Origin: Nematostella vectensis
Taxonomy: Eukaryota; Cnidaria; Anthozoa; Actiniaria; Edwardsiidae
Length of the DNA: 64,000 nt
Assembly: GCF_932526225.1 (NCBI RefSeq)
Contig: NC_064042.1
Span: 14,953,040 to 15,017,039, forward strand
Direction: 5' to 3'
Shown: piece after piece, positions 13,219-23,799 of the stretch
Position numbering within the stretch: position 1 is the stretch's first letter
How the letters are laid out: each line of letters starts with the position of its first letter
Position numbers and translations under genes: made by a program
The notes under the pieces: generated by a model
What the model was told of the DNA's origin: nothing
Database searches by the model: none
What the model saw: only the letters and a program-made list of their open reading frames with translations

Positions 13219-13925
13219 AGTTTTTAATGGTGTTACACGTCACGGAATATCGGGCACGCGATACCCCCGATTTTGAGGTAAAAACCTACAAAAAAATTAA
13301 TAACTCCGTCGAATTGAATGCAAACTCAACCAAACATGCCAATATGTCGGCTGTCAATTTTCCAATGACTCGCGTGGTGGCACAATCAAATGCCCAAATC
13401 AAATTATAAACAGCATTTATGTAAAACAAAACTACATTGGTGTTTATGCAAGGGTAATAATTTTTGTAAGACGAACCCCGGTTCGCTAAATGATTTGAAA
13501 CGCAAAGATAGTTCACGGCTCAGGAGATTTACGATTTAAGTATATGACTGCAGATCCACACATCACTAACCTACAACAGGATATTCACATCACCAATTTA
13601 CTACAGGCTTTTTCGTCTAAATAGAAAAACCGCTGCTTGAACACAAATGCCATTTTTTGATAAGATCACTCGATCAACAACTCGCGGGAAGTGCCGCAAA
13701 CAATCCCTAGCATTCTTAGTGCTCTCACAGACAAATTTCTCGAATATTCGGCGCCTGGTCTGTCTTAAAATTTGATAGCTACTACTAATGATGTCCGTAG
13801 TATTAAGCAGCTTCTATGATATCCAGCGCCTTTAATATAACTAGTAGATCTTCGGTTCGAAAAACCATACCAATGAGAAATAAACACACGCAAGTGAACG
13901 GCCTGGGCAAAACATCTGAACATCT
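13219..13925. other. Tail of dyad repeat family, then unremarkable intergenic sequence
   Basis: At 13300-13340 AACTCCGTCGAATTGAATGC is a diverged arm of the upstream repeat family. Beyond about 13420 no recognisable repeat or gene was seen. Confidence 0.5.
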
Positions 13926-14057
13926 AACCTGAGTATCAGCCGGAATTTATCCGAAGAATCCGGCATGAGAACATGCGATTTGAACAGTACTTGTATCAGG
14001 CCCTTGTCTTGTTTCTCGCCGCGCGATAGAAACATAGGAGGGCCTGATACTCAGGTT
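13926..14057. mobile_element. Short MITE with 16-17-bp inverted termini
   Basis: AACCTGAGTATCAGCC at 13926-13941 is mirrored by GGCCTGATACTCAGGTT at 14041-14057, one base apart from perfect. The 99-bp interior is non-coding. It abuts the end of the BEL/Pao fragment, so it probably inserted into that element and disrupted it. Confidence 0.65.
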
Positions 14058-14560
14058 GCCTTTTGCTGGTCACGCTTACAGGATCTTGAGTTGTGTATGA
14101 ACCTTCTTACCAACGCTGTATTCCTCATGGTCTTCCAATAGGAGTGCTTTACTAGTAGCTTATCGAACACATCTTCTTGCTTTACTTCCGTTGCTTGGTG
14201 ATGCTCAAGCTTGACTGGCTTAGCCTCACTCTCTGACTCTTTGCTTGCTTCAAGCTTGGCTTGTGATGGCCAATTCCCTGGCTCAGCCAGCCACTCTGGA
14301 CCATTAAGCCATTGGTCTGGGAGCTTGTTACCATGGATTAAGTCAGCGGCGCCGTAATGGCTGCCACGATTTTGTAATGACATATATCCGCGATAATGTG
14401 GTAGTCAAACTTCAACTGGACACCCTGGCTTCTAGCCCTGTACAGTTTATACCAATTTGTTAGCTGCTGGAGATCGGGATAACGTCAATTCGTTCCACCT
14501 ACTGGAATTCGAGGCGGCCATGTTGGAAATGACACCGGACCAACTTCCTCACAAGTTTCA
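14058..14560 (-). mobile_element. BEL/Pao-type pol fragment (between RNase H and integrase)
   Basis: The minus-strand frame at 14383-14051 contains ADLIHGNKLPDQWLNGPEWL followed by a Trp-Pro pair. This matches the PADL...W.GP.WL...WP signature that follows RNase H in BEL/Pao polyproteins. It continues to LLVKHSYWKTMRNTALVRRF and an Arg/Lys-rich end, the pre-integrase segment. Upstream on this strand a second frame reads NRIDVIPISSS, resembling the RNase H tail. Frames are broken and both sides are truncated. Confidence 0.65.
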
Positions 14561-16345
14561 GCACGGCTTCAATATAGTTCCTCCAGCTTAAGATCCATTG
14601 GGAAACGCCAGCCTAAACAACGGATACCTGAAGAGTTGTTCAAGGAACTAGGAGACTTAGGGATACGGAGAAAGTTTAGATCAAAGCGAAGTGGCAAACG
14701 ACAAAACTGCATGAGCCATATTGGTAACCCTGTGTTGGAAATAACAAACTCGTCAAACTCCACACCTGCAACCTCACCAAGGTGCTCTGCCCCGGATTTG
14801 CATAATATTCCTACTGTAATTTCCTATCGCGAGCCACGAGAGCGTCACACGAAGAATCGAAATCAATCCCGCACACTCACTGCAGTGAAATCGTGAAGTT
14901 TGCAACCGCCCCTGAGGTTATTCCTAAATGTATGGTGCTTAACGCTCGTTAAGCACCGTTCGCGAAAGTGGATGCGGCCCCTGCCTTGTTCGCGGAGCTA
15001 AGCAGCAATAACATCGACATTTGTTTTGTTTCGGAATCGTGGCTCAACAAGAAAATTTTGTCTGACATGATTTGCCCTGATGGCTACGTCATGGTCAGGA
15101 TAGATCGCCCTAGGATGCGGATGGGAGGAGGAGTTGCTATTATATGTAGAAATAACTGGAAGATTGAAGTGATCAAGGTCACGGATGATTTTGAGTCCAT
15201 TTGGTGTAAAATAACAACTCCAAATTCAGTATATTATGTGGCCAGCGTGTACCATACTTCTGATCCTATCTATGAGCCTAAAGACTTACTGGACTTTCTA
15301 TCTGACACCTGTGATGAAGTCCTGCTTGCTGATCCAGATGCTGAGATAGCCATCGCAGGCGATATCAACCAGCTGGATATAAAGAGTCTGATGCAGCAGC
15401 ATGTGCTACATCAAAAGGTTAATGTACCGACAAGAGGGGACAAATTACTCGATGTCTTTCTGACTAATTATCCACTTCTCTGGAAGTCTGGTAGAGTACA
15501 CAAAGGCCTGGTGAGATCGGACCACTTAGTTGTCACCGTTCAACCCACAATCCCCACCAAACCTCAGCGTAGATATGTTACTTTCCGTGATACTAGAGAC
15601 CATCGAAAACTAGCTCTAGAAGCTAGAATAATCTTGCTAACCTAGAGGAGAGTGTGGAGCTGCTAAATGCAAGCCTGTGGTCGATGTTCAATGAATGTTT
15701 TCCGCTCATTCGGGTCAAAGTCTCATCCAGAGACCCACCTTACATGTCCCCCCTGGTTAAACAGCTTCGTTACATCAGGAACAGAATTGCGCATAAAGGA
15801 ACCCGTGCTGAGATTCTGAGGCGCCAAGAGTGTATCAACATTATCATTTGGAGAAATCAGGTGAAAGCTGTTCATAAGGAACGCAAATGTGGTTCGATAG
15901 AATGGTGGGAGACAGCCAATAGAATAACTGCGGATGACATCACAATAAGTACGCCTGTGATATCTGGCTCAGACACTATTGATTCATCTCTGGAGGAAGT
16001 TACCGACATCAAGCGCTGGGCGGTGGAGAACCGAATGTAGTTGAACATGAAAAAGACCTTCGAGATGGTAGTAAAAGGTAAAACTAGGAAGCCTATTCCA
16101 GAGTCCATTGAGGCTATAGTTAGAAAGAATGAACTGAAACTGTTAGGGGTCACGATCCATTAGGATCAATGTAATTGGGACACCCAATTTGAAAACATGT
16201 TATCGAAAGCTTGTTTCCGATTGTACATTCTTAGGGTCTGTAAGTACTATGAATACTCTTCACATGACCTCACGGTGCTTTTTAATAGTCTTATAATGTC
16301 ACCTTTTACTCCCATATTTTGGGGATCATGAAATTTGAAATCTGG
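14561..16345 (+). mobile_element. Internally deleted non-LTR retrotransposon (LINE) with endonuclease and reverse transcriptase tail
   Basis: An ORF1-like stretch (14636-14896) precedes an APE-type endonuclease at 14900-15645. The endonuclease shows the catalytic landmarks SESWL, GGGVAI, AGDIN and RSDHL in the right order. An in-frame TAA at about 14949 lies just after the MVLNAR motif that normally opens this domain. A frameshift near 15630 separates the endonuclease from the linker (15654-15950, ending in EWWETANRI). The next recognisable part, from about 15980, is already the distal reverse transcriptase region: IKRWAVENRM, then LNMKKTFEMV, KLLGVTIH and SKACFRLYILR. The fingers and palm, including the catalytic Asp pair, are absent. 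Stops at 16040 and 16162 break the rest. The element is dead and its family (CR1/L2-like) is uncertain. Confidence 0.8.
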
Positions 16346-16690
16346 AACCCTCTAGAATCACAGATTACCAAACAGGTAATTGTTTATCATTAGGTATAAT
16401 TAAAATTTCCACTTTTTTTTGTTTTGTTGATGTTAATGCCTATTCTTATTACGTACCAATCAATACATATTAATAACAATTAGACTACTTTCTCAATTAG
16501 ATTACTATACTCCTGAAAAACCACTAGTCACTTATAAACTGTTCAACAGGGACTTATGGTTGTCAGACAAGAATAAGGTTATTCTAACAAAATGTCAACA
16601 AAAGAACATAAACATGTTCAGTTCTCACTGTAGTAGTGTTGAGCTTACTAAAGCAGATTACAACTTGTGCTGTAGTGTCAGACTCTGAAC
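16346..16690. other. Intergenic, nothing recognised
   Basis: AT-rich sequence without coding potential or repeat structure that could be seen. Confidence 0.5.
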
Positions 16691-17281
16691 TTCTTAGATC
16701 ATTTGCACTAGGTCAGAGTCATCATCAGAGGATATCAAACTAGGTGGTTCTCCAATGTAAGGGATGGTGTCATCACTGTTAACTGATGTGCTGCCTGTAT
16801 CAATAGACTCAGGTGAAAGGTCTTGACCAAGGATATTTGCCAGCTCTCGGACCATAGGAATGACATCATACTTATTCTTTGTGCGGCAGCAGGGGCAGGC
16901 AGGGTAAAGGGACTCGTACCACTGAAGGGTGCAAGGCATACACCCTATGACACTGGAACATGCAGAACAAACTGTTGCCGGCAGGTACTCAAACAAATTG
17001 AGCACATAATTATGTCTTGCATGTAGGAGTGTACTGCTCCTTCTTCAAGTGCTTCTTTGTTGCTGGCTGGTGCTTGCGCTGCTTCTTTGTTAAGTCCCCC
17101 CTGTTCTGTAGCTACAGATGGTTTTGGTGATATTATTATTATATCTCTCATAGCGTGCTGATAAGGTCACCAGCTGTTTTTCTTTGTTTTCCCTTTCTGT
17201 TCATCTTCACAATTATTTCTTCTTCCCCTTCATGGCAAACCATGACTTTTCTTGTTCCTTTTCAAAACTGTGCACCTGTAC
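16691..17281 (-). pseudogene. RING-like zinc-binding protein gene, frameshifted
   Basis: On the minus strand a frame reads MQDIIMCSICL (near 17027-16995), and the adjacent frame continues EYLPATVCSACSSVIGCMPC and then PACPCCRTK (16990-16880). Together they give a C-x2-C ... C-x2-C ... C-x2-C ... C-x2-C arrangement like a RING or related treble-clef finger. One base-level frameshift lies between them near 16995. The C-terminal part is acidic, Ser-rich and ends at 16694. Upstream, a likely exon begins at 17280 after a TTATTGTACAG acceptor (VHSFEKEQEKSWF), again with frame changes. If expressed it would be a small ubiquitin-ligase-like protein. The shift makes a pseudogene or a transposon-derived remnant more likely. 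Confidence 0.45.
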
Positions 17282-18844
17282 AATAAAAGACAATGTAAGT
17301 TCAATAAGTTTAATACTACCTTATTGAAAATAAATATGCCTTTTACGGTTTCTCAATAATTTATCTAGATTGTCATTGTGATTTCCTGAATAAACATTGT
17401 TTAGAGAATCCTAGGTACAACAAATTCAATAATGGTCTTGTAATGTTCATTGATTTCATAAAACAATATTTTTTCGCAATGCTTGTGTTATTTTTGTCAA
17501 CAAGAACTTTGGGGAACATGATCCAAGTGTTCTCTAAGAACCAGTAGAATCAGTTGTATGATTCTAATCTTGAAAACCTTTGTGACCTCAAACCAAAGCA
17601 TAAAAGAATATGGTACTACCGAATAAGATTAAAGATAGTGACCACACCACTAGTAAAATGCAGGATTTCATGTTTTCAACATAAGGGAAAATAACGTTGA
17701 ATTTACATAAACAGGGGCGGCAGATCTATAAGGAGTATGGGGGGAGGGGTGGTAGATTAGATTGACACAGGGTGTCCCAAAAAAACAGGGTGGAGGGGGG
17801 GCTGGAAAAACAACAAACTACGCGAGGGGGCGGAACTTGTCAGGAAATAAAACATAATACCTACAGGTAGGCTACCTCATGGTTCTCGTGTGTGGCTTAG
17901 AGCAACATGTAGCTCTTGGGCATTTTGCTCTTTTACAGAAGGAATAAATGTGCTCTGCAGTACACAGATGTTATCATGTAAATCATTCTAAGCTTGACAA
18001 GCTTGACATTCTAAGTTTGACATAATCAATCTAAGCAAAGGAAACACTACACTTAAATTTATTTCTAGGCAAAGGAGACACTGAATTGCACTGTCAAATT
18101 CAACGTTCTAAAAAAATATTTGGGAACATGCTAAGCCGTGCCATGAATAGTTGCGACAAACCTGTATACCTAATAAGATGTCCAATCACCCATCGAATCA
18201 AATCAAATAATGAAACTGGCTAAAAAATTAAATCAAAAGGTATTACTTTATATTCTGCAAGGGAAAAAGAAGATAAGTAAACTGTACATGAAGTTGTCTG
18301 ACTCGAAATGACGGATAGCCATTTGGCGTCAAGAAGGGACACTTGGTGAACTGAGAACAGGGGAGAACCTAGCTGTTTTACTACTATCATCGTAGAAAAA
18401 CCATGTGGCAACACTAGTCCAGCTGCCAATCACCACTATTAGCCAATAGATTGTTTCAAAAATAGCGGGAATTCTGTTCAGCTACAAGCTATCCAATCAC
18501 CACGAGGACTGAAACAGAATCTGGCGGGAAACTTGCGTTAACATCTAAAAAGGTTTTTCATTTTCTCAGCTTTTCAATTTTTTTAAATGCATCAACATTT
18601 CATGCGCGGATAGTAGTGCAAAAATCAGTTTTTGATATTTTGTTTTTCTGGTTCAGGAAATATTTTAGGAGTCTTATTCTATTTTTTTGTCATCACCATA
18701 TCTCAAAATCATGGGACCTATATTTATATCGCGGCATATTTTTTTTCGTCAAAATAAACTCGTACTTTTTATCTACTTTTTCATCAAAGAGCTTGGTTTT
18801 TATGCAATTATGTCTTCTAACTGCGAAATGGAAGGTTTACCTAT
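17282..18844. other. Intergenic, no gene recognised
   Basis: Contains a G-rich stretch (17715-17830) and AT-rich sequence. The open frames show no domain or splice support. Confidence 0.5.
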
Positions 18845-19725
18845 ATATCGAGGTTGGGTTTTGCATGTTTTTGACATAAGTGCGAAATTGAAAGTTCATC
18901 TTATATGTAGAGGTTGGGTTTTGCGATTATGTTTTGGACATAACTGCTAAATTGGGAGTTCGTTTTATGCGCGGAGGTAGATTTTTGCAATTATGTTTTT
19001 GACATAACTGCGAAATTGAGAGTTCACCGCACATGTGGAGGTTGCTTGTTTGCAATTATGTTTTCGACATAACTGCGAAATAGAAGATTTACCTTTGTGC
19101 TTAGGTTGGGTTTTGCAATTATGTTTTTGACATATCTGCGAAATATAAGAGTAGCATTTATGCCGAGGTCGGGTTTTGCAATTATGTTTTTGGTATAACT
19201 GCGAAATGGAAGGTTTACCCTTATAGCGAGGTTGTTTTTTTTGCAATTATGTTTTTGACATAAGTGCGAAATGGAGAGTCTACCTATATACCGAGGTTGG
19301 GTTTTGCAATTATGTTTTTGACATAAGTGCAAAATGGAGAGTCTACCTATATACCGAGGTTAGGTTTTGCAATTATGTTTTCGACATAAGTGCAAAATGG
19401 AGAGTCTACCTATAAACCGAGGTTGGGTTTTGCAATTATGTTTTTGACATAAGTGCAAAATGGAGAGTCTACCTATATACCGAGGTTAGGCTTTGCAGTT
19501 GTGTTTCTTACGTAACTGCGAAATTGAGAGTTCGTCCTATATGCGGAGGTAGGTTTTTGCAATTATATGTTTTTGGCATATCATAATATGGTACTCACAC
19601 TTAAGTCGAGGTTGGGTTTTGCAATTATGTTTTTGACATAACTGCAAAATGCAGAGTTCAACCTATATGTGAAGGTTTGGTTTCGCAGTTATGTTTTTGA
19701 CCTTACTTATTGAGACCGATTTTCG
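18845..19725 (+). repeat. ~62-bp minisatellite, about 14 copies
   Basis: The unit contains GAGGTTGGGTTTTGCAATTA, TGTTTTTGACATAAGTGCGA and a TACCTATATACCG segment. It repeats from about 18845 with 60-64-bp spacing. The central copies (19260-19480) are nearly identical while the flanks are diverged, as expected if the array grows from its middle. Just past the end (about 19755) CATAATTGCAAAAG appears in the opposite orientation. Long minus-strand frames across it are translations of the repeat. Confidence 0.9.
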
Positions 19726-19987
19726 GAGGTTGGATATAATTTGCGCACGATCAAAACATAATTGCAAAAGATGAAGTTAACTGCAAAATTCGCAAATATG
19801 TGTACACCCTCAAAAATGCACTCGCACTGATTGGTTCCGGAAACTCGGGATTTCTCGCATTAGTATTCACCAAATCTGATCCGCGTGCTGTGATTAGTTC
19901 CTGAAACTCTAAATATCCTCAGAAATGTACATCACACGTTTTTTTTGTAATTATTGGCAATAATTTTGTATTTTACCCAACTGATTC

Positions 19988-19992
19988 TGGTG

Positions 19993-20023
<31 letters not shown>

Positions 20024-20087
20024 ATGATTCGCAACATCCACCACTATCGGTCTCCACTTCGGGGAATAGTTGTTTTAACTATTCATC
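19988..20087. repeat. Inverted repeat (hairpin) with ~27-bp arms
   Basis: The left arm at 19988-20014 ends AAAACAACTATTCCCC, and the right arm at 20061-20087 starts GGGGAATAGTTGTTTT. The 16 inner bases of each arm match perfectly and the outer parts have few mismatches. It is probably a small MITE. Confidence 0.7.
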
Positions 20088-22010
20088 TTCCCTTCGCGGC
20101 GCTCATTTAATTTTCAGTGTCTCTACTGCAGCGTTTATTTTGAGGAAACGGCGCTTATTGCCGTACTTTTGAATTCCCTAAACTACGTATTTAGCAAGAT
20201 AACGCAAAAACAGTCTGGAGCTGCGGCGCTCATTGACTTTTCCGCTGCGCGTGCGTCGCTTGCGCGGGGGCGGCGCTAACCATATGCCGGGTAAATACAG
20301 TAGTTGTCTATACTGCCAGACTCGTATCCAGTCGCTAGAAAGGGGGAAGAGCGAGGCGCGCAAAGAATTCTGGGATAAGGATGAACATAAGGATTGTGTT
20401 CGCCCCATAATACACCGCGCGCCTAGTCATCTACCACACGTCCCGCAGATCACCTTTTCTGCCTTTTTAACAACTTGGTACGAGTCTGTTAGACTGAAGC
20501 GATTCACAAAACTGCTCGAGCTGTTCATTTCTCTTTGAGAACTACTAGTTTTAACACCTTATTTTCTACGAAAAACACAAAACGTAAGCCATTTCATAGT
20601 GAGAAACTCAGTGCAGCAGGGGTTTATCACCAGTTCACTAACTAATTTCGCGTCTTTTTCACTTGTTTTCTTCAGTTTGTAGGAAGACGCTAGGCTTGAT
20701 TAATAATTAACCAGGTTCATATCATTAGATATTCCCAAACCTCCATAGCTTCACTTCAGTTTGGATATGTTTATATTTGCGTTTCTCTCAAAAGAGTTTG
20801 ATTTCTCACCTGCATTCCGAAGTGGAAGGACTCGGTGGACTCAGTTACCTAGACAGCATAATATGAGCGGGCAACTTCATACACAGGGCTGCAAAACGTC
20901 TCTTGTTGCTCTTTGTTGTAGATGAACTTATTCATGATATGTGTATGTAGCTTATAATATTAAGTACTAGGCAGAAATACCCACATGTAATCCCACATGG
21001 CCGGGGATTTTTTTTTTCCGCTGCAGACCTCGTTGCAGGACCTGGATGAGTAAAAAATATCAGATTGCAAACACATGTTTTATGATAAGCCTAGCACAGA
21101 AGACTACAAATAAAGCTTACAGAAAAACGCTGCAAAGAGATTCCCAACAAAAATTTATAACATATCTGCATACTTTGAGAAAATATTGTGTCAAAACAGC
21201 GCAATATTGCATAATTGTTCATTATTTAGTGCGATTTGGTGACCCGTGTTCTGCTTCGGGGCATGACATCATTCTATTTTCGGATGTTTCAGCACAGATT
21301 CATGTCAAGGTCAACTTACCGCTCGAAGCGCTGAGCCTGTTTCAAAAACATCAAAAGAACTAGCTTCCATGTCTTTAAAAATAGCCTTTAATCTATTGAC
21401 AGGCTCCCAAACTTTCGTTGATAAAAATCATTATTTTACACGGTGTTGCTATTGTCGTGCAGCGAAGCGAGGCAGGCATGCTTAGACTAGTTGATATTTA
21501 ATGTTATACATGATGGCGAAATAGCGTCACGCAAAGTCACGCCGCGTCACCCAATAATTTACGTGAGCATGGTAATCATGCGATACTAAAATAGACATTG
21601 TATTGTAGGGAAACCAGCTTCTTAAAATCCTTGGTCTTTGTAAGGTGGTCTTAAGGTCTCTTCGGTCTTTAATAGTGATGGATTTTGAGTAAGATACAAA
21701 CTTAAAAAAAAAGATGAAAACGGTTGTAAAATTCGCAGACATAAGTAGCGGTACTAGTTAGCGGTACTAGAGTGTCGCACAATACGCTTCCATAATAATG
21801 AAGCAACCGCCGTGTAATTGCTTTGAAATTTTACTAGTTATCAGCAAAGTCATAGAAAAAAGATTTCTGTAACTAATTCAAAGTAATATTAAAATTCCCC
21901 TTAGTTATACAAAGGGGTGACGGTGCCATGTTCAGGAAATGAGGTCAACAGTCAAGTGAGCGCGTGGGGTAACCTGGGAGAAAATTTAACCGTGACTCAT
22001 GTAACTTGCA
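20088..22010. other. Upstream intergenic region of the homeobox gene
   Basis: A 101-codon open frame (20233-20538, plus strand) overlaps a GC-rich patch. It contains one CxxC pair but has no recognisable fold, so it is not called as a gene. The rest shows nothing distinctive. Confidence 0.4.
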
Positions 22011-22050
22011 TATAAAAGTGAGTAATCGAGTAAATCCTTACTCATCATTC
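22011..22050 (+). promoter_or_regulatory. TATA-type core promoter of the homeobox gene
   Basis: TATAAAA at 22011-22017 is followed about 30 bp later by an initiator-like TCATTCT (22042-22048) and then the start codon at 22061. This implies a 5' untranslated region of only about 15-20 bases. The TATA-to-initiator spacing is canonical. Inferred from sequence only. Confidence 0.6.
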
Positions 22051-22060
22051 TGTCGCAGTC

Positions 22061-23383
22061 ATGAACGAACAAACACCTGCATCAGAGCTACCTTTCTCAA
22101 TCAGGAATATCTTACGCGACGACTTTTCTTCTAGACGAAGCTCGAGATACGTTCAACAAATCACGCCCCTTGCTGCTGTGGGCAGCTCGTGGTTCGCTTG
22201 CAGGCCGTATTACTACCCCAGCTATCGGCCTTACTATGTGCCCGTGATCGTCACGGCCTTTCTGAATACGAGCACCGGAACGGAGGGTAACACAACACGT
22301 GAAACAGGGGGGACACTCCAGCAAGAGGCTGTTGGTTGCGATGATGTTAGTGAGAGTGAATCCGTGTGTTCAGAGGAAAGCGTATGTTCAAACGGTGAGT
22401 AAAACACAAAGGCTTGTAATAACCGCTAGGTCAGGAAAAATGAGATTTGATTGCATAAGATTTTAATTTTAAAAAAAGTCATAGGTCAGCGTTGTATTAG
22501 ATCTAGTTATTTACATTTTATCGTAGAGTATGTAAACTGTAAATACCGCAGGCGCAGGTTTTTTTGTTTACGGTAAAAATTGTTTAGCTTTGCGATAAAC
22601 TGCAAATAAAACTGCAATAAGTGTGTTGAATCGAAACAGTATTTAGGAATAGAAACGAAAGAATACGAATTATTATTATTTTTCTATTATTAGTACACAA
22701 TTAACCAGGGTTTTTTTATTGTAAATTTCTTTTTTAAACAAACAAGTTAGAAAATGCTCTTTTTTTAACTTCGTGGAATTACCCAATGTATTTCATTGAA
22801 ACACATTATTTCCGGTTAATGTTACGATTCTCAGAAAAAAGGAAAAATTGACCAATCAGCGACGACCGATGCCTTTCGGTTTTGTTCCGTTCTCACGATA
22901 TAGATTAAAATCCGTAATATACAAAACAAACATAAAGAACAAGAATTCAATATATAATATGTATAATATAATACAACAGCACTAATCCTGGTTTATTCGG
23001 CAGATAAAAAGGAGGAATCTAATAAAGAAGACTTCTCAAGAGAAAACACATCTCCACAGAGGAACAATAACAAAGAGGATATCGTAGATAAAATTGGTAA
23101 CAGGACAAAACTTAAAAACCGGGCAAATCCCCGAACGCGAACACATTTCACGGAAAGACAACTAAAGTATTTAGAGACTTATTATTCGAATGGCCGGTAT
23201 CTGAGTAGAGATGAGAGAACCGTGCTCGCGCAGGCGCTGGAAATGACGGAACTGCAAGTAAGGAATTGGTTTCAGAACCGCCGTTACCAAAGAAAGCAAA
23301 AACAAGAACGCGAGAAAGCGGCAGATGGTGTCGCGTTAGAGAACGATTCAACGAAAGCAGCTAAGAAGATTGAAACGACATGA
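22061..23383 (+). CDS. NK-like (ANTP-class) homeodomain transcription factor, two exons
   Basis: Exons 22061-22394 and 23004-23383 join in phase 1 (donor CG|GTGAGT, acceptor TTCGGCAG) and give 237 codons ending in TGA. Near the N-terminus PFSIRNILRDDF fits the TN/EH1 motif that recruits Groucho-type corepressors in NK proteins. A Tyr/Pro-rich stretch and an acidic Ser/Glu stretch follow. The homeodomain (about residues 147-206) includes FTERQLKYLETYY in helix 1 and LQVRNWFQNRRYQRK in helix 3. It has the invariant W48, F49, N51 and R53, with Asn at position 47 and Tyr at position 54. Tyr54 is typical of NK2/NK3 homeodomains, which prefer CAAGTG-type sites. A basic tail ends the protein. It should be a nuclear DNA-binding regulator, possibly a repressor. 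The exact NK subfamily cannot be settled by eye. AATAAA at 23793 is a plausible polyadenylation signal. Confidence 0.9.
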
Positions 23384-23493
23384 CAAAGACTTAATACACA
23401 CACATAGGGCTTAATAATTATAAGGCCGAATTGCACGCACCTGGCCGTCAACGTTTAATTTGTGTCGTCGGCCCGAATTTAAAGTGTTGGTGT

Positions 23494-23592
23494 TAGCCTG
23501 CGTAGCAAGCGTTTCTGTGGAGTTTCAGCATATTCCTCGCTCGCTCAAAAATTCCTGCTGAAACTCCACAGAAACGCTTGCTACCCAGGCTA
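23494..23592. mobile_element. Near-perfect palindromic hairpin element (~99 bp)
   Basis: TAGCCTGCGTAGCAAGCG and the sequence up to TTTCAGCA (23494-23530) are mirrored almost base for base up to 23592, around a 25-base loop. It looks like a hairpin MITE in the 3' flank of the homeobox gene. A transcript extending to the downstream poly(A) signal would carry it as a strong RNA hairpin. A fragment with GTCTGCGTAGCAAGC recurs at about 55267. Confidence 0.8.
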
Positions 23593-23792
23593 TGTTGGTG
23601 TAGGCCCTATTTTTTCTATTCGTAGACCCAAAAATCGGTTTAAAAAAATCGCCGCGTGTATCCGCCTTAAGAAAACAATATTATAGCAACTAAAAAGCAA
23701 ATCCTCCGCAAGAAGCTAATAAGGATTTAATGTTTAAAGTGGCACTTACTAGTATCAAGGGAGGAGATATAATATTTATTTAAATTATAAAA

Positions 23793-23798
23793 AATAAA
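23793..23798 (+). terminator. Candidate polyadenylation signal of the homeobox gene
   Basis: AATAAA lies about 410 bp after the stop codon in AT-rich sequence. No better signal was seen closer to the stop. Confidence 0.4.
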
Positions 23799-23799
23799 T

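Noticed and set aside
2641-13400. Possible CRISPR-like or regulatory-array interpretation of the regularly spaced repeats
   Set aside because: The genome is eukaryotic, arms are inverted and more than 100 bp long, and spacers are themselves repeated. A satellite or foldback explanation fits better.
18965-19332. Minus-strand frames with repeated QKHNCKTQPR-like text
   Set aside because: Readings of the 62-bp minisatellite, with no conserved start or domain.
20233-20538. 101-codon frame with a CxxC pair in a GC-rich patch
   Set aside because: No recognisable domain, no splice partners and no codon-usage support.
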